A DNA stretch of 64,000 bases from CAWAPS01 sp963783945 (GCA_963783945.1 CAWAPS010000005.1:372001-436000); one strand, 5' to 3'; counted from the stretch's first letter, positions 27,691-37,942 are shown. Notes: a model not told the origin generated them from the letters alone. Translations and numbers: made by a program.

Positions 27691-28913
27691 TGGCGGGCCC
27701 GCCCGGGTTCCAGTTCCCGACGCCCGTGGGTTACTTCGACCCGAATCTTGGATTTGCGCTACGCGGCTTGTTCGTGTCGTTTGACCGTGGCCGGACGTTC
27801 AAGGAGATCGATCTTTCTAATTTCTCTCCGGTCGGGCGTCCCGAGCTGTACTCTCAGAATGAGGGCGGGCTGGCCGTGGGCCCGGATGGGACGTTCTATC
27901 TGCAGATGAACACCCTCAACTGGGGGTCACCGACGAATTTTGCCCCGTCTTCTGGGGTGGCCTTGAGCAAGTCCACCGATGGGGGCCGGACGTGGAGTCA
28001 GCCGAGGCTGATCGGCACGCCCGGGGACTTTCCGTATCTGACCGTCGATCAGTTCACCGGCACGGTCTACTCGCTGAGCGGGGATGCTCCGCTGTGTGCG
28101 CGGCAGAGTTGTGTTGACCCGAATACCCCACCCCAAACGTCCTTCAGTGATGCCTGGGTGGCCGCGTCGCAGGACGGCGTGAACTGGACGCAGCCCCAGC
28201 GGGCCGGGGGCACCGATGGTGTCAACCAGTTCGACGGGTCCGGCAGCAAGGATCTGGCCGCTGCGTTTGGGCAGGTGGCCACCACGTTCGTCTCCACGAG
28301 CGCCCCGGCCTGTGCGTTCTTTGTCGGTGGAGCGGCGCCTTGCACCGTGTTCCAGACGTCGGGGACTGGGGGACTCACCTGGAGCCGGCATCGGGTGCCG
28401 GTGACGTCCACCGCGCCAGGTATCAACAACACCCTGGTAGCCGCGGACCCTTCCACACCGGGCCACTTCACGGTTGCGGTGTTGAACAAGAGCCAAACGG
28501 CGTTCTCGGTGTTCCAGACCCGTGACTCAGGCAGGACGTGGAGCAGGCCGACCACGGTCGCCAATGATGGCAAGACCCACTGGAACCCCTACCTGGCCTA
28601 CTCGCCCAAAGGCGTCCTCGGGCTGGTGTGGCGCACTAACGAGGGGGCTCCCGTCCCGGCCCTCACCCCCTACAGCATCTGGGCTGCCATATCCTATGAC
28701 GGCGGCCGTACGTTCAGCCGGCAGCTGGAGGTCAACTGCTGCTCGCCGGCGGCGCCGCCGCCTGGCCCGTTCCTCGGAGGGAACCTCGGCCAAGACCTTT
28801 CGGCCATCGCCCTCACTAACAAGGGTGTCTACGTCGCGTGGGGAGACTGGAGGACGGGCGAAAGGAACATCTTCTTCAGCGCCATCAACTACCAGGCCTT
28901 CAACCGCCGATAA
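27681..28913 (+). pseudogene. BNR/Asp-box beta-propeller (sialidase-like fold), N-terminus missing
   Basis: At least five Asp-box (SxDxGxTW) repeats are visible: SFDRGRTF, STDGGRTW, GTGGLTW, TRDSGRTW and SYDGGRTF, spread over about 400 residues. They indicate a six- or seven-bladed propeller of the sialidase/exo-glycosidase fold. Such proteins are normally exported, but no signal peptide is present. The frame opens only at 27681, right after a stop within the TetR operator, and the first in-frame start (GTG 27726) is inside a blade. The 5' end therefore seems to have been lost at the TetR junction. Catalytic sialidase residues are not identifiable. Confidence 0.7.
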
Positions 28914-29170
28914 GCACTCGGTAACACCGAGTAAGGCTGGTGGGCGCCCCGGACTCCCCCGGGCGCCTGCCGGCCCTGACCCCGAGACTTCATCGCGCCG
29001 AATGACCTTTGGCCCAGTAGTCGTGGCGACCCGCCGTGAGATGTAACCACCATGATCCACTCCCTGAGTCAGCTTGAATTGGACGCCGCGATGCTCCTCT
29101 TCAGGTCCATGGCTGGCGGATCCTGACCGTTTGGGTTGTACAGTCGGGCCCAGCCGACAGGGAGGGTGAG

Positions 29171-29962
29171 GTGGAAAAGATCGCGGGACGCACGGCTCTG
29201 GTCACTGGGGGGGCGAGCGGTATCGGATTGGGGATTGCCGAGGCGCTGGTTGGCGAAGGAGCCCGGGTCGTGCTTTGCGACTGGAACGAGGGCTGGCTGG
29301 AGCGGGCTACCGACCGCCTCGGCGATGCGGTCATCGCGCAGCACTTCGACGTGAGGGACCGCGACGGCTGGCAGACGGCCAAGCGGGCGGCGGAAGATGC
29401 CTTTGGGCCGGTGGAGATACTGATCAACAATGCGGGCGTGATGTCAGGCCAGTTCGAACTGGCGGATACGCCAGTGGGGGACTTCGACCGGTTAATCGGC
29501 ATCATGCTGGTGGGGATGTTCAACGGGATTCACACCTTTGCTTCCGGTATGCGCGAACGGGGTGATGGCCACATCATGAACACGGCATCCATGGCTGGGC
29601 TGGTTATCAATCCGGGGCTAGGTTCTTACACGACGGCGAAGTTTGCTGTCGTGGGGATGAGCGAGGTTCTCAGGGCCGAGATGGAGCCCCACGGTGTCGG
29701 TGTTTCGGTGCTCTGCCCGGGTTTGGTTAGGACCAACCTCGGATTCGAAGAGGGGCAGGGACAGCCAACACAGGACCGATCGGAAATGGAAGGTGGGATG
29801 GATCCCGCTTTAGTGGGAGTCCGAGTAGTAGAAGCGATTCGAAGCAATGAGTTGCACGTGTTGACCCATGGGGGGTACGAACAGAGGTTGGCGGAGCGGG
29901 CAGATCGGGTGCAACGGGCGGCTGAAGTGGCGGCCACGTGGCAACAGCAAAGGGCAAAATGA
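29171..29962 (+). CDS. Short-chain dehydrogenase/reductase
   Basis: 263 residues from GTG 29171, preceded by GGGAGGG. SDR motifs: TGGASGIG, NNAG, the Ser in NTASMAG, YTTAK, and a C-terminal extension of about 40 residues rich in Arg/Glu (AERADRVQRAAEVA) typical of larger-substrate SDRs. The CDWNEG segment favours NAD. No operon partner. Base composition is slightly lower in GC than its neighbours. Confidence 0.9.
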   Translation: MEKIAGRTALVTGGASGIGLGIAEALVGEGARVVLCDWNEGWLERATDRLGDAVIAQHFDVRDRDGWQTAKRAAEDAFGPVEILINNAGVMSGQFELADTPVGDFDRLIGIMLVGMFNGIHTFASGMRERGDGHIMNTASMAGLVINPGLGSYTTAKFAVVGMSEVLRAEMEPHGVGVSVLCPGLVRTNLGFEEGQGQPTQDRSEMEGGMDPALVGVRVVEAIRSNELHVLTHGGYEQRLAERADRVQRAAEVAATWQQQRAK

Positions 29963-30225
29963 TGCCGACACCCCGGGACCGCCAGCGCTGCACCGCTTGG
30001 CCTTGGCGCGGGTGATCCACCGGCCCATGGCCACCGGTCTCGCTTGGGGCAAAGGTCATCAAATCTCGTAGTCATTTTGTTTTCTCGGTGCAGAAACTGA
30101 CGGGAATCGTGCGAAACGACTACCAGAAAACAAAAGTACAACGAGAAATACCTCACAAGCACCGACCGGCCGGCTGAGGGCGGCGGGAGCCCAGGTGGTT
30201 GCCGGCGGCACGCGTGCTGCTGCGC

Positions 30226-30837
30226 CTAAACCGTCTCGGCGGCGTCGCCGGCCCCGACCGGTTTCCGACTCCCGTTGTGGTGCGACGAGGCCAGGCCGGG
30301 AAGCCCGTCGATGCTGGTCGCGTTCTTCTCGGAGCGATAGGTGCGCAGACCTTCGGGGCCCTTTCGCTGGCACCACTCGTCCATGGTCGGCCGATGCCCG
30401 GCGAAGGTCATGAGAGGAACCCCGTAGCCACACGAGTCGGCGATCCGCTCGACGTCGATCAGCACCACGACCCGCACCCCGAGCGTGGCGGCAGCGGGGA
30501 AGTGGGCCGCGAGGTCGTTGAAATCGGAGTCGCCCGCTTCGACGAAGCGGCCGATGCCGTGCAGTCGCACGATGCGAGGCGGACCCTGGAAAGCACAGAA
30601 CATGATCACGATCCGCCCGTTCTCCTGAAGGTGGGCCACGGTCTCGATCCCGCTGCCCGTCTGGTCCAGGTAGGCGACGGTGTCGCCATCTATAACGGCG
30701 AACTCGCCCCGATTACCCTTCGGCGAGCAGTTGATGTGTCCATGTTCGCCCAACGGCGCGGTCGCCACGAAGAATACGGGCTGGTCGACCAGCCATCGCG
30801 CCAGCCTGTCGTCTATGTGGTCGTAGCAGCGGCCCAT
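30226..30837 (-). CDS. Pyridoxamine-5'-phosphate-oxidase-like flavoprotein
   Basis: 203 residues from ATG 30837, chosen because family members begin with M-G-x-x-Y-D-x-I-D. An in-frame ATG at 30894 is possible. The split-barrel FMN/F420-binding fold is seen in FFVATAP, INCSPKG and IVIMFCAFQGPPRIVRLHG. Such proteins reduce or oxidise small molecules or scavenge flavins; the substrate is unknown. It lies about 100 bases downstream of the histidine kinase on the same strand and may be the last gene of that operon. Confidence 0.85.
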   Translation of the reverse strand: MGRCYDHIDDRLARWLVDQPVFFVATAPLGEHGHINCSPKGNRGEFAVIDGDTVAYLDQTGSGIETVAHLQENGRIVIMFCAFQGPPRIVRLHGIGRFVEAGDSDFNDLAAHFPAAATLGVRVVVLIDVERIADSCGYGVPLMTFAGHRPTMDEWCQRKGPEGLRTYRSEKNATSIDGLPGLASSHHNGSRKPVGAGDAAETV

Positions 30838-30936
30838 GACCCAGTATCGCGGATCATCACGCCAGGACTGGCGGCGCGCCGAGCCTCGGGCCACCCTGCG
30901 GGGACCGGCCGGGCGGGCCCGGCCGGGCGGGCGCGG

Positions 30937-32317
30937 CTAGGCGTTGACTCTGGCGACGGCCGCCGGGAGCCGGACGGTGAAGCGAGCCCCACCTTCCGGA
31001 GCGTGCCCCGCTTCGACTCCACCCAGGCGGGACACCAGCTGGTGGACTATGGCCAGGCCGAGCCCGGTTCCCACCTGGCGGACACCGCGGTAGCGCTCGT
31101 ACAGGGCGGCTCGGTCGAACGCCACCGCCAGGTCGTCATCGGTCAAACCCGGCCCACCGTCCCTTATCTCCGCGACGGCAGCCACCGTACCGGCGGTGGT
31201 GATTTCCGGGCGGGTGGCCAGGACGATCGGACGTCCGGCCGGGACGAGCCGGAGAGCGTTTTCCAACAGGCCATCGAGGACCTGGCGCATCCGGGCCGGG
31301 TCGGTGCAGACCCAGAGCGGTCCGGATGGGCGCTCGACCAGGACCGGTATCTCCTCGGCCGCGCACCGGGCGTTCCACGCAACGGCCGTGGTGTCGATCA
31401 GGGCGGCCATGTCCACGTCGACGGCGTCGATGCGCACCTCGTCGGCGTCCAGCCGAGCCAGGTCGAGCAGGTCGGCCACGAAGCGATCGAGCCGTTGCGC
31501 CTCGCCGAGCACCACGGAGCCGACCTGAGGCACCTGCTGCGGGTCGATCATCCCGTCGGAGAGGGACTCGGCGTACCCCCTTATCGCGGTGAGCGGGGTT
31601 CGCACATCGTGCGACACCGAGAGCAGGAACTGCCGTTGCCGCCCCTCGGATCGGGCCAAGCTGTCGCTCAGGATGTTGAGTGCATCCGCCACTTCGGCCA
31701 CCTCGGCCGGTCCCGACGGATCGACGAGGACGTCGCCGCCGGCCGTCAGCCAGCGCGTGTTCGGCGGCGGCTGTCCGCTTCAAGGGGCGGACCAGCCGCC
31801 GGCTGACGAGCAGCCCGAGCAGGACAGCTATGGCGCAGGCGATGAGCAAGGCGAGGAAGAGGCGGTGGACGGCTTGTTCCGCTCCGGCCAGGGCATCGGT
31901 CCTCGGCTGAACGAGCACGAACCCGCCCGATGGGGTGGGGCGAGCCTCGACCAGGACCGAGTTTCCGTCGACGTGCTGCACGGCCGAGACCGAACGGCCG
32001 GCCAGCACGTCCTGGATCTGAGCCGGGGTCAAGGCGTCCCGCGCCGTCTGATTGGTCCCGGTGACCCGACCGCGAGCGCCGATCACGGCTGAGTCCACCT
32101 TGAGCGCTCTCAACGCAAGCAGGGTCCGGACGGGTGCGTCGGCGACCTCGGCATCCACCTCGTCAGCCAGCCGAGAAAGGGTCTGGCGGGCTCCGTTCTC
32201 GGTCGCCTGGCGGACCAGCGGCAAGGCGATCAGGCCGCCGATGACCGCCGTTATCACCGCCACGGCGACTGCCAGCAGCGACACTCTGAGAGCCAGAGAC
32301 CCGCGGGACCGGCTCAC
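30937..32317 (-). pseudogene. Sensor histidine kinase, single frameshift in the HAMP region
   Basis: GTG 32317 overlaps the response-regulator stop (GTGA). Order: TM1 (LLAVAVAVITAVIGGLIALPL), a short extracytoplasmic sensor of about 120 residues, TM2 (LFLALLIACAIAVLLGLLV), HAMP, then HisKA with the phospho-His in SVSHDVRTPLTAIRGY, and HATPase_c with LLENAL (N-box), DGGPGL (G1) and GTGLGLAIV (G2). The frame breaks by one base in a GGCGGCGAC-rich stretch near 31735-31750, in the HAMP linker. Everything on both sides is intact, so a sequencing indel is as likely as real inactivation. Confidence 0.82.
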
Positions 32318-33024
32318 CGTGGGGAGTCGTCTCGGGTCGTGTCGTCGGCCGAGTAGCCAACGCCTCGAACCGTTCGGACCGGGCTGGCCCGCCCGAGTTT
32401 GCCCCTCAGCTGGGCCACATGAACATCTACAGTCCTGGTGCCGGCCACCGCGCTGTAGCCCCAGACGTCCATAAGGATCTGCTCGCGGGAGAAGACCCAG
32501 CCAGGCCGGCGCATGAGGTAGGCGATCAGGTCGAACTCGGTTGCCGTGAGCTCCACCTCCCGGCCTCCGGCGTGCGCCCGACGGCTGCCGGTGTCGAGCC
32601 TTACCGCTCCGACTTCCAGGATGCTCTTCTCGTCCGGCCTGACCTCGGACCGGCGAAGCACGCTCGTCACTCGGGCAACAAGCTCCCGCGGGGAGAACGG
32701 CTTGGTGATGTAGTCGTCCGCACCGAGCTCGAGGCCGACGACCCGGTCGATCTCGTCGTCGCGGGCGGTGACGAAGAGCACGGGGGTCCAGTTGCCAGCG
32801 GACCGGAGCCGCCGGCACACCTCGATGCCGTCCAGTCCGGGCAGCCCGACGTCAAGGATGATGGCCGACGGTTGCCTGGTCCGGATGGTGTCCAGGGCCA
32901 TGGCGCCGTCCGTGGCTACGGCGACCCGGTATCCGCTGCGCTCGAGGTACATCGAGATGACGTCGGCGATCGCCGGCTCGTCCTCGACCACGAGAACGAG
33001 GCGGCGATCGGGTCGATCGGCCAC
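32314..33024 (-). CDS. OmpR/PhoB-family response regulator
   Basis: 236 residues: receiver domain with the acidic pocket VVEDEP, phospho-acceptor Asp in IILDVGLPG, the conserved Lys in YITKPFSP, then a winged-helix DNA-binding domain with the family signature VDVHVAQLRGKL. It is co-translated with the histidine kinase (four-base overlap) and is preceded on the same strand by a lipoprotein and an exported-protein gene, which may be part of the signal input. Targets unknown. Confidence 0.93.
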   Translation of the reverse strand: MADRPDRRLVLVVEDEPAIADVISMYLERSGYRVAVATDGAMALDTIRTRQPSAIILDVGLPGLDGIEVCRRLRSAGNWTPVLFVTARDDEIDRVVGLELGADDYITKPFSPRELVARVTSVLRRSEVRPDEKSILEVGAVRLDTGSRRAHAGGREVELTATEFDLIAYLMRRPGWVFSREQILMDVWGYSAVAGTRTVDVHVAQLRGKLGRASPVRTVRGVGYSADDTTRDDSPR

Positions 33025-33082
33025 GGGACCATCGTAGGGTGGCGCGGGCGATGCCGTCCGGAGGGGCAGGACCGGCCGCTCG

Positions 33083-33535
33083 CTACGGGTTGTCGCTTTG
33101 GGCCTGGGCCGTCGCCGCCGCGTTCAGGTCATTCCCAGCCTGTGAGACGGCCGCACCGCTCGAGGTCAGGTCCTGCTCGATGGCGGCGATGTCCTGGGAC
33201 TGTTGGGTCGAGGTCAGGCCGGGGTTTGATGTCGACCCGGCCGAGCCGGTTGCCCCCGCAAAGGGGGACCTGTCGCTCGTGCTCCCGCCGGCCGCATCGG
33301 ATGGGGATGCATTCGCGGGGCCCGATGTCGTCGGGCGGGCGCCGATGGAGGTCGGGCCGGCGTGCTGGGCCGTACTCGCTGCCGCGCTGGCGGCGGCGGG
33401 TGCGGAGCCGTGACTGGCGCCGCAGCCAACCGCCAGCGCCAGGAACCCCAAGCAGAAACCGGTAGTCAGGGCGGCTCGACCGGACTGCGCCAGCCGGGAT
33501 ACCCGGCGGGATGCCCGTTGCGTGGACCGGTTCAT
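33083..33535 (-). CDS. Small lipoprotein, Ala/Ser-rich
   Basis: 150 residues. Twin-arginine-like basic N-terminus, a hydrophobic core (GFCLGFLALAVGC) with a lipobox-like cysteine, then a low-complexity Ala/Ser/Thr/Gly linker and a short amphipathic C-terminal helix (QDIAAIEQDLTSS). The ATG at 33535 overlaps the stop of the exported-protein gene (ATGA). No enzyme motif. Probably anchored outside the membrane. Its position ahead of the two-component system makes a sensory accessory role possible. Confidence 0.75.
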   Translation of the reverse strand: MNRSTQRASRRVSRLAQSGRAALTTGFCLGFLALAVGCGASHGSAPAAASAAASTAQHAGPTSIGARPTTSGPANASPSDAAGGSTSDRSPFAGATGSAGSTSNPGLTSTQQSQDIAAIEQDLTSSGAAVSQAGNDLNAAATAQAQSDNP

Positions 33536-34321
33536 TTGAGGCCTGCCAGAACGCTCTGTATGTCCATCCTGGCCATGGCGATGTCGGCTCGGGCGGTCAG
33601 GAGGGTTTGCCTGGTGCCCGACAGCAACGCGTGGTTGGCGTCGTATTCCGCCGGCGTGTAGGCCAGGATCTTCGCTGACAGTCCGCTCGTCATGGACGTG
33701 ACTGTCTGGATCTGGAATGCCAGGTTCGACATCTCTGCCTTGACCGAAGCCGTGTCCTTGGCCGGGTCCGCCGCGGCCAGCATGGTGGACAGCTTGGCCT
33801 GGGCGTCGGTCACACGGGGAAGCACCCCTCCGGTGATGTCGTCGGTCGCAGCCGCCAACCGGACCTGAGGCAGGGCACAGCGCGTAGACCCGGTAGTTGA
33901 GGAAAATGCTCCGGTAGTCGGACATGGCCTGGGCCACGGTTGCGTCCCCCTGGATTCGGAGCCCGAGTGTGGTCAACCCGGAAACGTCCCCGTTGAGAGT
34001 TCCCAGAAGGCTGGTCTTGTCAGCGCTGGTCAGCACGCCGTTGGCATCGACGGCTGATATGGCCGAGTGAAGCGAAGTCAGGCGGCCCGATATGGCAGCG
34101 GCGGCCCGGGCTTTGATTGCGGCCGTGGTGTTGGCCGCCGCCTGGGCCCTTGTCACCGCCGGGGTGCTGTTCAGCGGCAGGGTGCTGGTCGCGATCGCCG
34201 TCCTGGCGGGCGCCGGGCTGTTCGGCGATGTGCCGGCCGCCCATGCTGGAACAGCCAGCGCGGCTGATCCACAAACGCCAATGGCGGCGGCGACTATCGC
34301 TCTTTTGGTAATTCGACTCAT
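33532..34321 (-). pseudogene. Exported helical protein, single frameshift
   Basis: Starts MSRITKRAIVAAAIGVCG with a Sec signal peptide ending near AWAAG. The mature part is predicted all-helical and Ala-rich (AANTTAAIKARAAAAI). A one-base shift near 33873-33880 is needed to pass from the first half to the second (MAAATDDITGG on to SVLAGLK). Joined length is about 262 residues. No known domain. Overlaps the lipoprotein start by four bases, so it is the first gene of the leftward signalling operon. Confidence 0.72.
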
Positions 34322-34427
34322 GCGGACTCCTCACAGGTATCTCGGGCTACGCCGGCCCGACCTGAAGCGGAATCTAAGACGCGGTCGTTGCTGCTACGTC
34401 AACGCGATGTTCGGGTTTTGTAAGGCG

Positions 34428-35261
34428 CTATCGGGCGAGCCGGCCAACCAGTGAAGATGCCGCGATGACTCCTACCGCGAGGGCGAAGAGGAGCACGCCG
34501 AAGTCCAGGACCAGGTGAGCATGGGTGTGGATCAGGAGGCCCCGCAAAGCATCCACCTCGTAGCTCAGCGGATTGACTGCGCTGAGCGCACGGAGCCACG
34601 CCGGCATGATGGCCACCGGGTAGAGCGCGTTCGACGCGAAGAATAGGGGCATGGTGATCATCTGACCGATGCCGAGCAGCCGGTCCCGTTTGAGCACCAC
34701 GCCGGCGATGGTCATGGACAGGCAGGAAAAGAACCCCGACCCCAGCATCACAACGGCGAACGCGCCCAGGATGTTGAGGGGGCGGTACGACAGAGATATC
34801 CCCAGCAGGGCCGAAACCACCAGGACCACGATCACCTGGGCCAGGGCCCGGATACCGGCCGCGAACGACTTGCCGATGATGAGGGCGGACCTTGGTGGCG
34901 GCGTCACCAGCAGCTTCGTGAGCACCCCGGCGTCGCGTTCCCAGATGATCTGGATGCCGTAGAAGATGGCCACGAACAGGCCGGACTGAGCGATGATGCC
35001 CGGGGCCAGGAACTCCAGGTAGGGGACCCCTCCGGTGGGGATGGCGTGGAGTCGGTTGAAGGTCTCGCCGAAGATGACGAGCCACAGCACCGGCTGGACC
35101 GCCCTGGTTATGAGTTCGGTCCGGTCGTGGCGAAGCTTCTGTAGCTCGATCAGGCAGAAGGTGCAAACCCGGCTCGGAAACTGCAGCCAGACGCTCCGGT
35201 CTGCGGCCTCCCAAACGTCACCCGACCCGGCGGGCCGTTCGTCTAGTGCCGCGGACCTCAC
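34428..35261 (-). CDS. ABC-2 type transporter permease
   Basis: 277 residues with six predicted membrane helices and the ABC-2/DrrB-like signature around PLFFASNALYPVAIMP and VNPLSYEVDALRG. Such permeases form drug or polysaccharide exporters with a separate ATPase. GTG 35261 follows GGAGG. The overlapping upstream frame (35218-35327) looks like the C-terminal end of its ATPase, whose N-terminal part is 6 kb away next to a MarR gene. The permease itself is intact but probably has no functional ATPase in this window. Confidence 0.9.
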   Translation of the reverse strand: MRSAALDERPAGSGDVWEAADRSVWLQFPSRVCTFCLIELQKLRHDRTELITRAVQPVLWLVIFGETFNRLHAIPTGGVPYLEFLAPGIIAQSGLFVAIFYGIQIIWERDAGVLTKLLVTPPPRSALIIGKSFAAGIRALAQVIVVLVVSALLGISLSYRPLNILGAFAVVMLGSGFFSCLSMTIAGVVLKRDRLLGIGQMITMPLFFASNALYPVAIMPAWLRALSAVNPLSYEVDALRGLLIHTHAHLVLDFGVLLFALAVGVIAASSLVGRLAR

Positions 35262-35327
35262 GGAGACCTCCTTTCCCTTCTGGGTCGTGGGCCAGGCTGT
35301 CGCCGGTGAAGTGGCGGAACGAGGGCC
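35218..35327 (-). pseudogene. ABC transporter ATPase, C-terminal fragment
   Basis: In the frame just upstream of and overlapping the permease start, PSFRHFTGDSLAHDPEG matches the end of DrrA-type drug-export ATPases, which usually read (S)LDDVFxxxTGxSL. The aspartates before the Phe are missing, so a small deletion lies at the junction. Upstream sequence is unrelated. Together with 41526-41722 it seems to be the other end of one split gene. Confidence 0.5.
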
Positions 35328-35355
35328 CTACGGGCGACTACAAGGCGGCTAGGCC

Positions 35356-36537
35356 CTAAGATCCTGGAGGCACGGCGATGATGAAGTTGATGGAGTACGC
35401 AATACCCGTGTCGTACGCATTTCCCATTCCTATCGTGACAGTTCCACCGGCAACGGCTGCGGAGATGCTGACACCGCCGTAAAAGTTGACGTTTGCTACG
35501 ACCTGTGAGTTCGCCGGAAGGCCTCCTACGACGATGAGGTCGCAGAGCGCATGATTGCTTGCGTCCGGAGTAAGGATAATCGTATTCGGACCGAAGATCG
35601 AAGGGAGGGAGCAGCTCGCTGCGGCCGGAAAGTTTTCGACCAGGGTGAGCTGACCGGCATACTCGATTGCCGAGGTTCCCGCAGGTCCGGTGGCCCCGGT
35701 TGCGCCAGTCGCCCCGGTAGCTCCAGTCGGGCCGGTCGCTCCGGTAGCTCCAGCCGGACCCTCGGGTCCTGCTGGGCCTGTTAACCCGATGTCGCCTTGC
35801 ACCCCGGGCGGTCCTGCTGGACCCTCGGGTCCGGTTGCCCCCGTTGCTCCGGTCGTTCCTGCTGGACCCTCGGGTCCTGCTGGGCCTGTTAATCCGATGG
35901 GGCCTTGCACCCCGGGCGCTCCTGTCGTTCCTGCTGCACCCTCGGGTCCTGGTACTCCCGTTGCTCCGGTCGCTCCGATAGCTCCTGTTGCTCCGATAGC
36001 TCCTGTTGCTCCTGCTGGACCCTGCGGACCAGTGGCACCCTTGGGACCTTGTGGCCCAGCCGGACCAACTGGACCCTGAGGACCGGCCTGGCCTGAAGAG
36101 GGCGGCGAACTCGACGCCATCCCGACAATCGGAGCGGCTAGATCAACGTTTCCTGTGGACCCGTAGAACCGAGCATCCCCGAACGAAAAGATCCCTCCAT
36201 CGGTGGCGAAGAGCCAGTACCCCTTACCGTCTGGCGTCGCCGTTATGCCGATGATTGGTTTGTCGAGATGCTTCCCAGCCATGGACCCATAGAACTTGGC
36301 GTCTCCGAAGGTGAAGACTCCACCGTCCGACGCCGCCAGCCAGTATCCGTTTCCGCTCGGAGTTTGGGCGACCATCCGATACGCAGTTAGCTCTGCGTGG
36401 GTCTGACTCGGACGAGCGCTCCGCCCTGGAGCGGAGCTTCCGCAGCCCGCGGCCACCAGGCAGGCCAGCGCGGCAGCAACGGTCGTCGGGACAGCCTTTC
36501 GGCACCGACCCCGGGTTGTGGGTAAGGAATGACTCAC
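35356..36537 (-). CDS. Collagen-like surface lipoprotein with SDGG repeats
   Basis: 393 residues from GTG 36537, set by AAGGAGG seven bases upstream. A lipobox (CLVAAGC, Cys32) is followed by two copies of the 42-residue repeat seen in the protein at 50208 (YWLAASDGGVFTFGD; YWLFATDGGIFSFGD). Then come about 165 residues of uninterrupted Gly-X-Y, rich in GATGPxG and GAIGATG triplets, and a C-terminal domain of about 80 residues with paired cysteines (AASCSLPS, HALCDLIVV). It is likely a trimeric, surface-exposed stalk protein, possibly adhesive. It sits inside the block that splits the ABC ATPase. Confidence 0.85.
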   Translation of the reverse strand: MSHSLPTTRGRCRKAVPTTVAAALACLVAAGCGSSAPGRSARPSQTHAELTAYRMVAQTPSGNGYWLAASDGGVFTFGDAKFYGSMAGKHLDKPIIGITATPDGKGYWLFATDGGIFSFGDARFYGSTGNVDLAAPIVGMASSSPPSSGQAGPQGPVGPAGPQGPKGATGPQGPAGATGAIGATGAIGATGATGVPGPEGAAGTTGAPGVQGPIGLTGPAGPEGPAGTTGATGATGPEGPAGPPGVQGDIGLTGPAGPEGPAGATGATGPTGATGATGATGATGPAGTSAIEYAGQLTLVENFPAAASCSLPSIFGPNTIILTPDASNHALCDLIVVGGLPANSQVVANVNFYGGVSISAAVAGGTVTIGMGNAYDTGIAYSINFIIAVPPGS

Positions 36538-36806
36538 GGCGCGCCTCCTTGTATCGGACCAGCGCCACTCTTCCCGAGGTCTTGAGGTATTGCCGCCGCC
36601 AGTTGTCAATTATTTGGACTTCCCCGGGAACTGGCATCCACCGGCAATCGGTATTTTTTCTCACTTTGCGACGTTTTGTCAATCTAGATCGATTTTCAGC
36701 GGACTAGGTGGACGTCTTCCAGTCGGACCCGAGGCTCTGGTTCCTTGGGAACACCGGGGTGTCCCGCCCAGGCCCCCGGGGCTGTGGCTGACGTGGGCTG
36801 GCAGCC

Positions 36807-37927
36807 TCACACGATCTCCCCCGTCTCGACCACCACCACGTTGCCCTGGTCATCCGTAACAGCCTCACCGGTGTACAGCAGGCGAGCACGCCTGCGGGCC
36901 AACCGGGTCTGGCGAAGTCGTTCCACTGCCGATTGTTTTTTCCCAGCGGTTCCTTTCACCGTGGCCAGGTTGTCCCACACCTCCCGCCAGTTCTCCACCA
37001 GCTTGATGTGTTGGCGGTCAGCTACCAGCCCTAGCTCCTGCAGTTGATCGATGTAGCGGTACGCCTGGCGCACGCTCCTACCCATTGCCACCCCTAGCTC
37101 CTTGGCTGTTACCTCCTCTGTCACGTAGGGCAGTACCTCCCACATGGTTTTGGTGGTGTTCCATCTGGCACTGTCTCCTGAGAGATCTACAAGAGGAGCT
37201 TTTTCTTGGGGCGATTTTCTGTCGATATTCGGGGGCGGATTTTCGCCCATGGCGGATTTTCTGCCCATGGCAGAAGCACCATGTCGAAGGATTCTGCGCC
37301 GAGAAGAGGGTGTAGAAGGTTGTGACATCCTCGGTAACCCCCCAACCCATGTGGGTTGCCTACCGCACATGTCACAGGTACCACTGGCTTGGGAACCTTC
37401 AGCCGGTAGGTACTGGCCTTGCCTCCGCCGTTGGACTCCCACACCATCACCAGCCACCCACCAGCTACCAACTTCCCTCGGTGTCGCTGCACGGTGGAGA
37501 TCTCGACACCGGCCTGAATGGCTACCTCAGCCAGTGACGCCGTGAACGTCCCTCCACCCCGAGCCAGGGATAGCTCCTGAAACCCGCGCACTACCTTCCT
37601 GGTACCGGTGGGCAGAACCTGCGCTGCTACCCACTGCTCGTCCACCAGCTTCCGCTGCTTGGTGAGAAAATACTCACGATGTTCATCCGGCGATTTGGAT
37701 TTCCAGTCACGGGCGCTTTCTATCACGATGTGAGAGAGCGGACTGGTGGCCGTGTAGGTCGTCCCCGAGTAGTGGAGCGACCCAGGGGCCATGACATAGC
37801 CCCCCAGAGCTTTCACATCGACGTTGTCGCTACCGATAGCGGCCCTGAGCAGGCCAGGTGCGTTGCATCTCCGGCCGTCGCAGAAAAACCTCGTCGTATA
37901 GGGCATTTGCCCGATGCGGCCAGGCAC
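36807..37927 (-). pseudogene. Primase-polymerase / replication initiator of a mobile element, truncated and frameshifted
   Basis: The upstream half carries the tail of an archaeo-eukaryotic-type Prim-Pol domain (VDVKALGGYVMAPGSLHYSG), then a helix-turn-helix (LAEVAIQAGVEISTVQRH). Around 37370-37390 the frame must shift to continue into a second winged-helix region (LPYVTEEVTAKELGVAMG, then QAYRYIDQL) and a basic tail to the stop at 36807. The N-terminal catalytic half is missing. Such proteins replicate actinobacterial plasmids and integrative elements of the pSAM2 kind. It marks this block as mobile-element derived. Confidence 0.72.
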
Positions 37928-37942
37928 GACCGGGCCGATAGT

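Noticed and set aside
27681..28913. Functional sialidase
   Set aside because: Asp-boxes show only the propeller fold; no arginine triad or signal peptide is visible and the N-terminus is missing.
30199..31806. 535-codon plus-strand frame
   Set aside because: Antisense to the PNPOx-like and histidine kinase genes, with Arg/Gly-rich shadow composition.
31136..32818. 560-codon minus-strand frame
   Set aside because: It mixes the N-terminal half of the histidine kinase with a shadow of the response regulator and of the kinase's second half; the true gene changes frame near 31740.
35690..36100. GC-rich short repeats considered as non-coding satellite
   Set aside because: They encode uninterrupted Gly-X-Y collagen triplets in the frame of the minus-strand gene.
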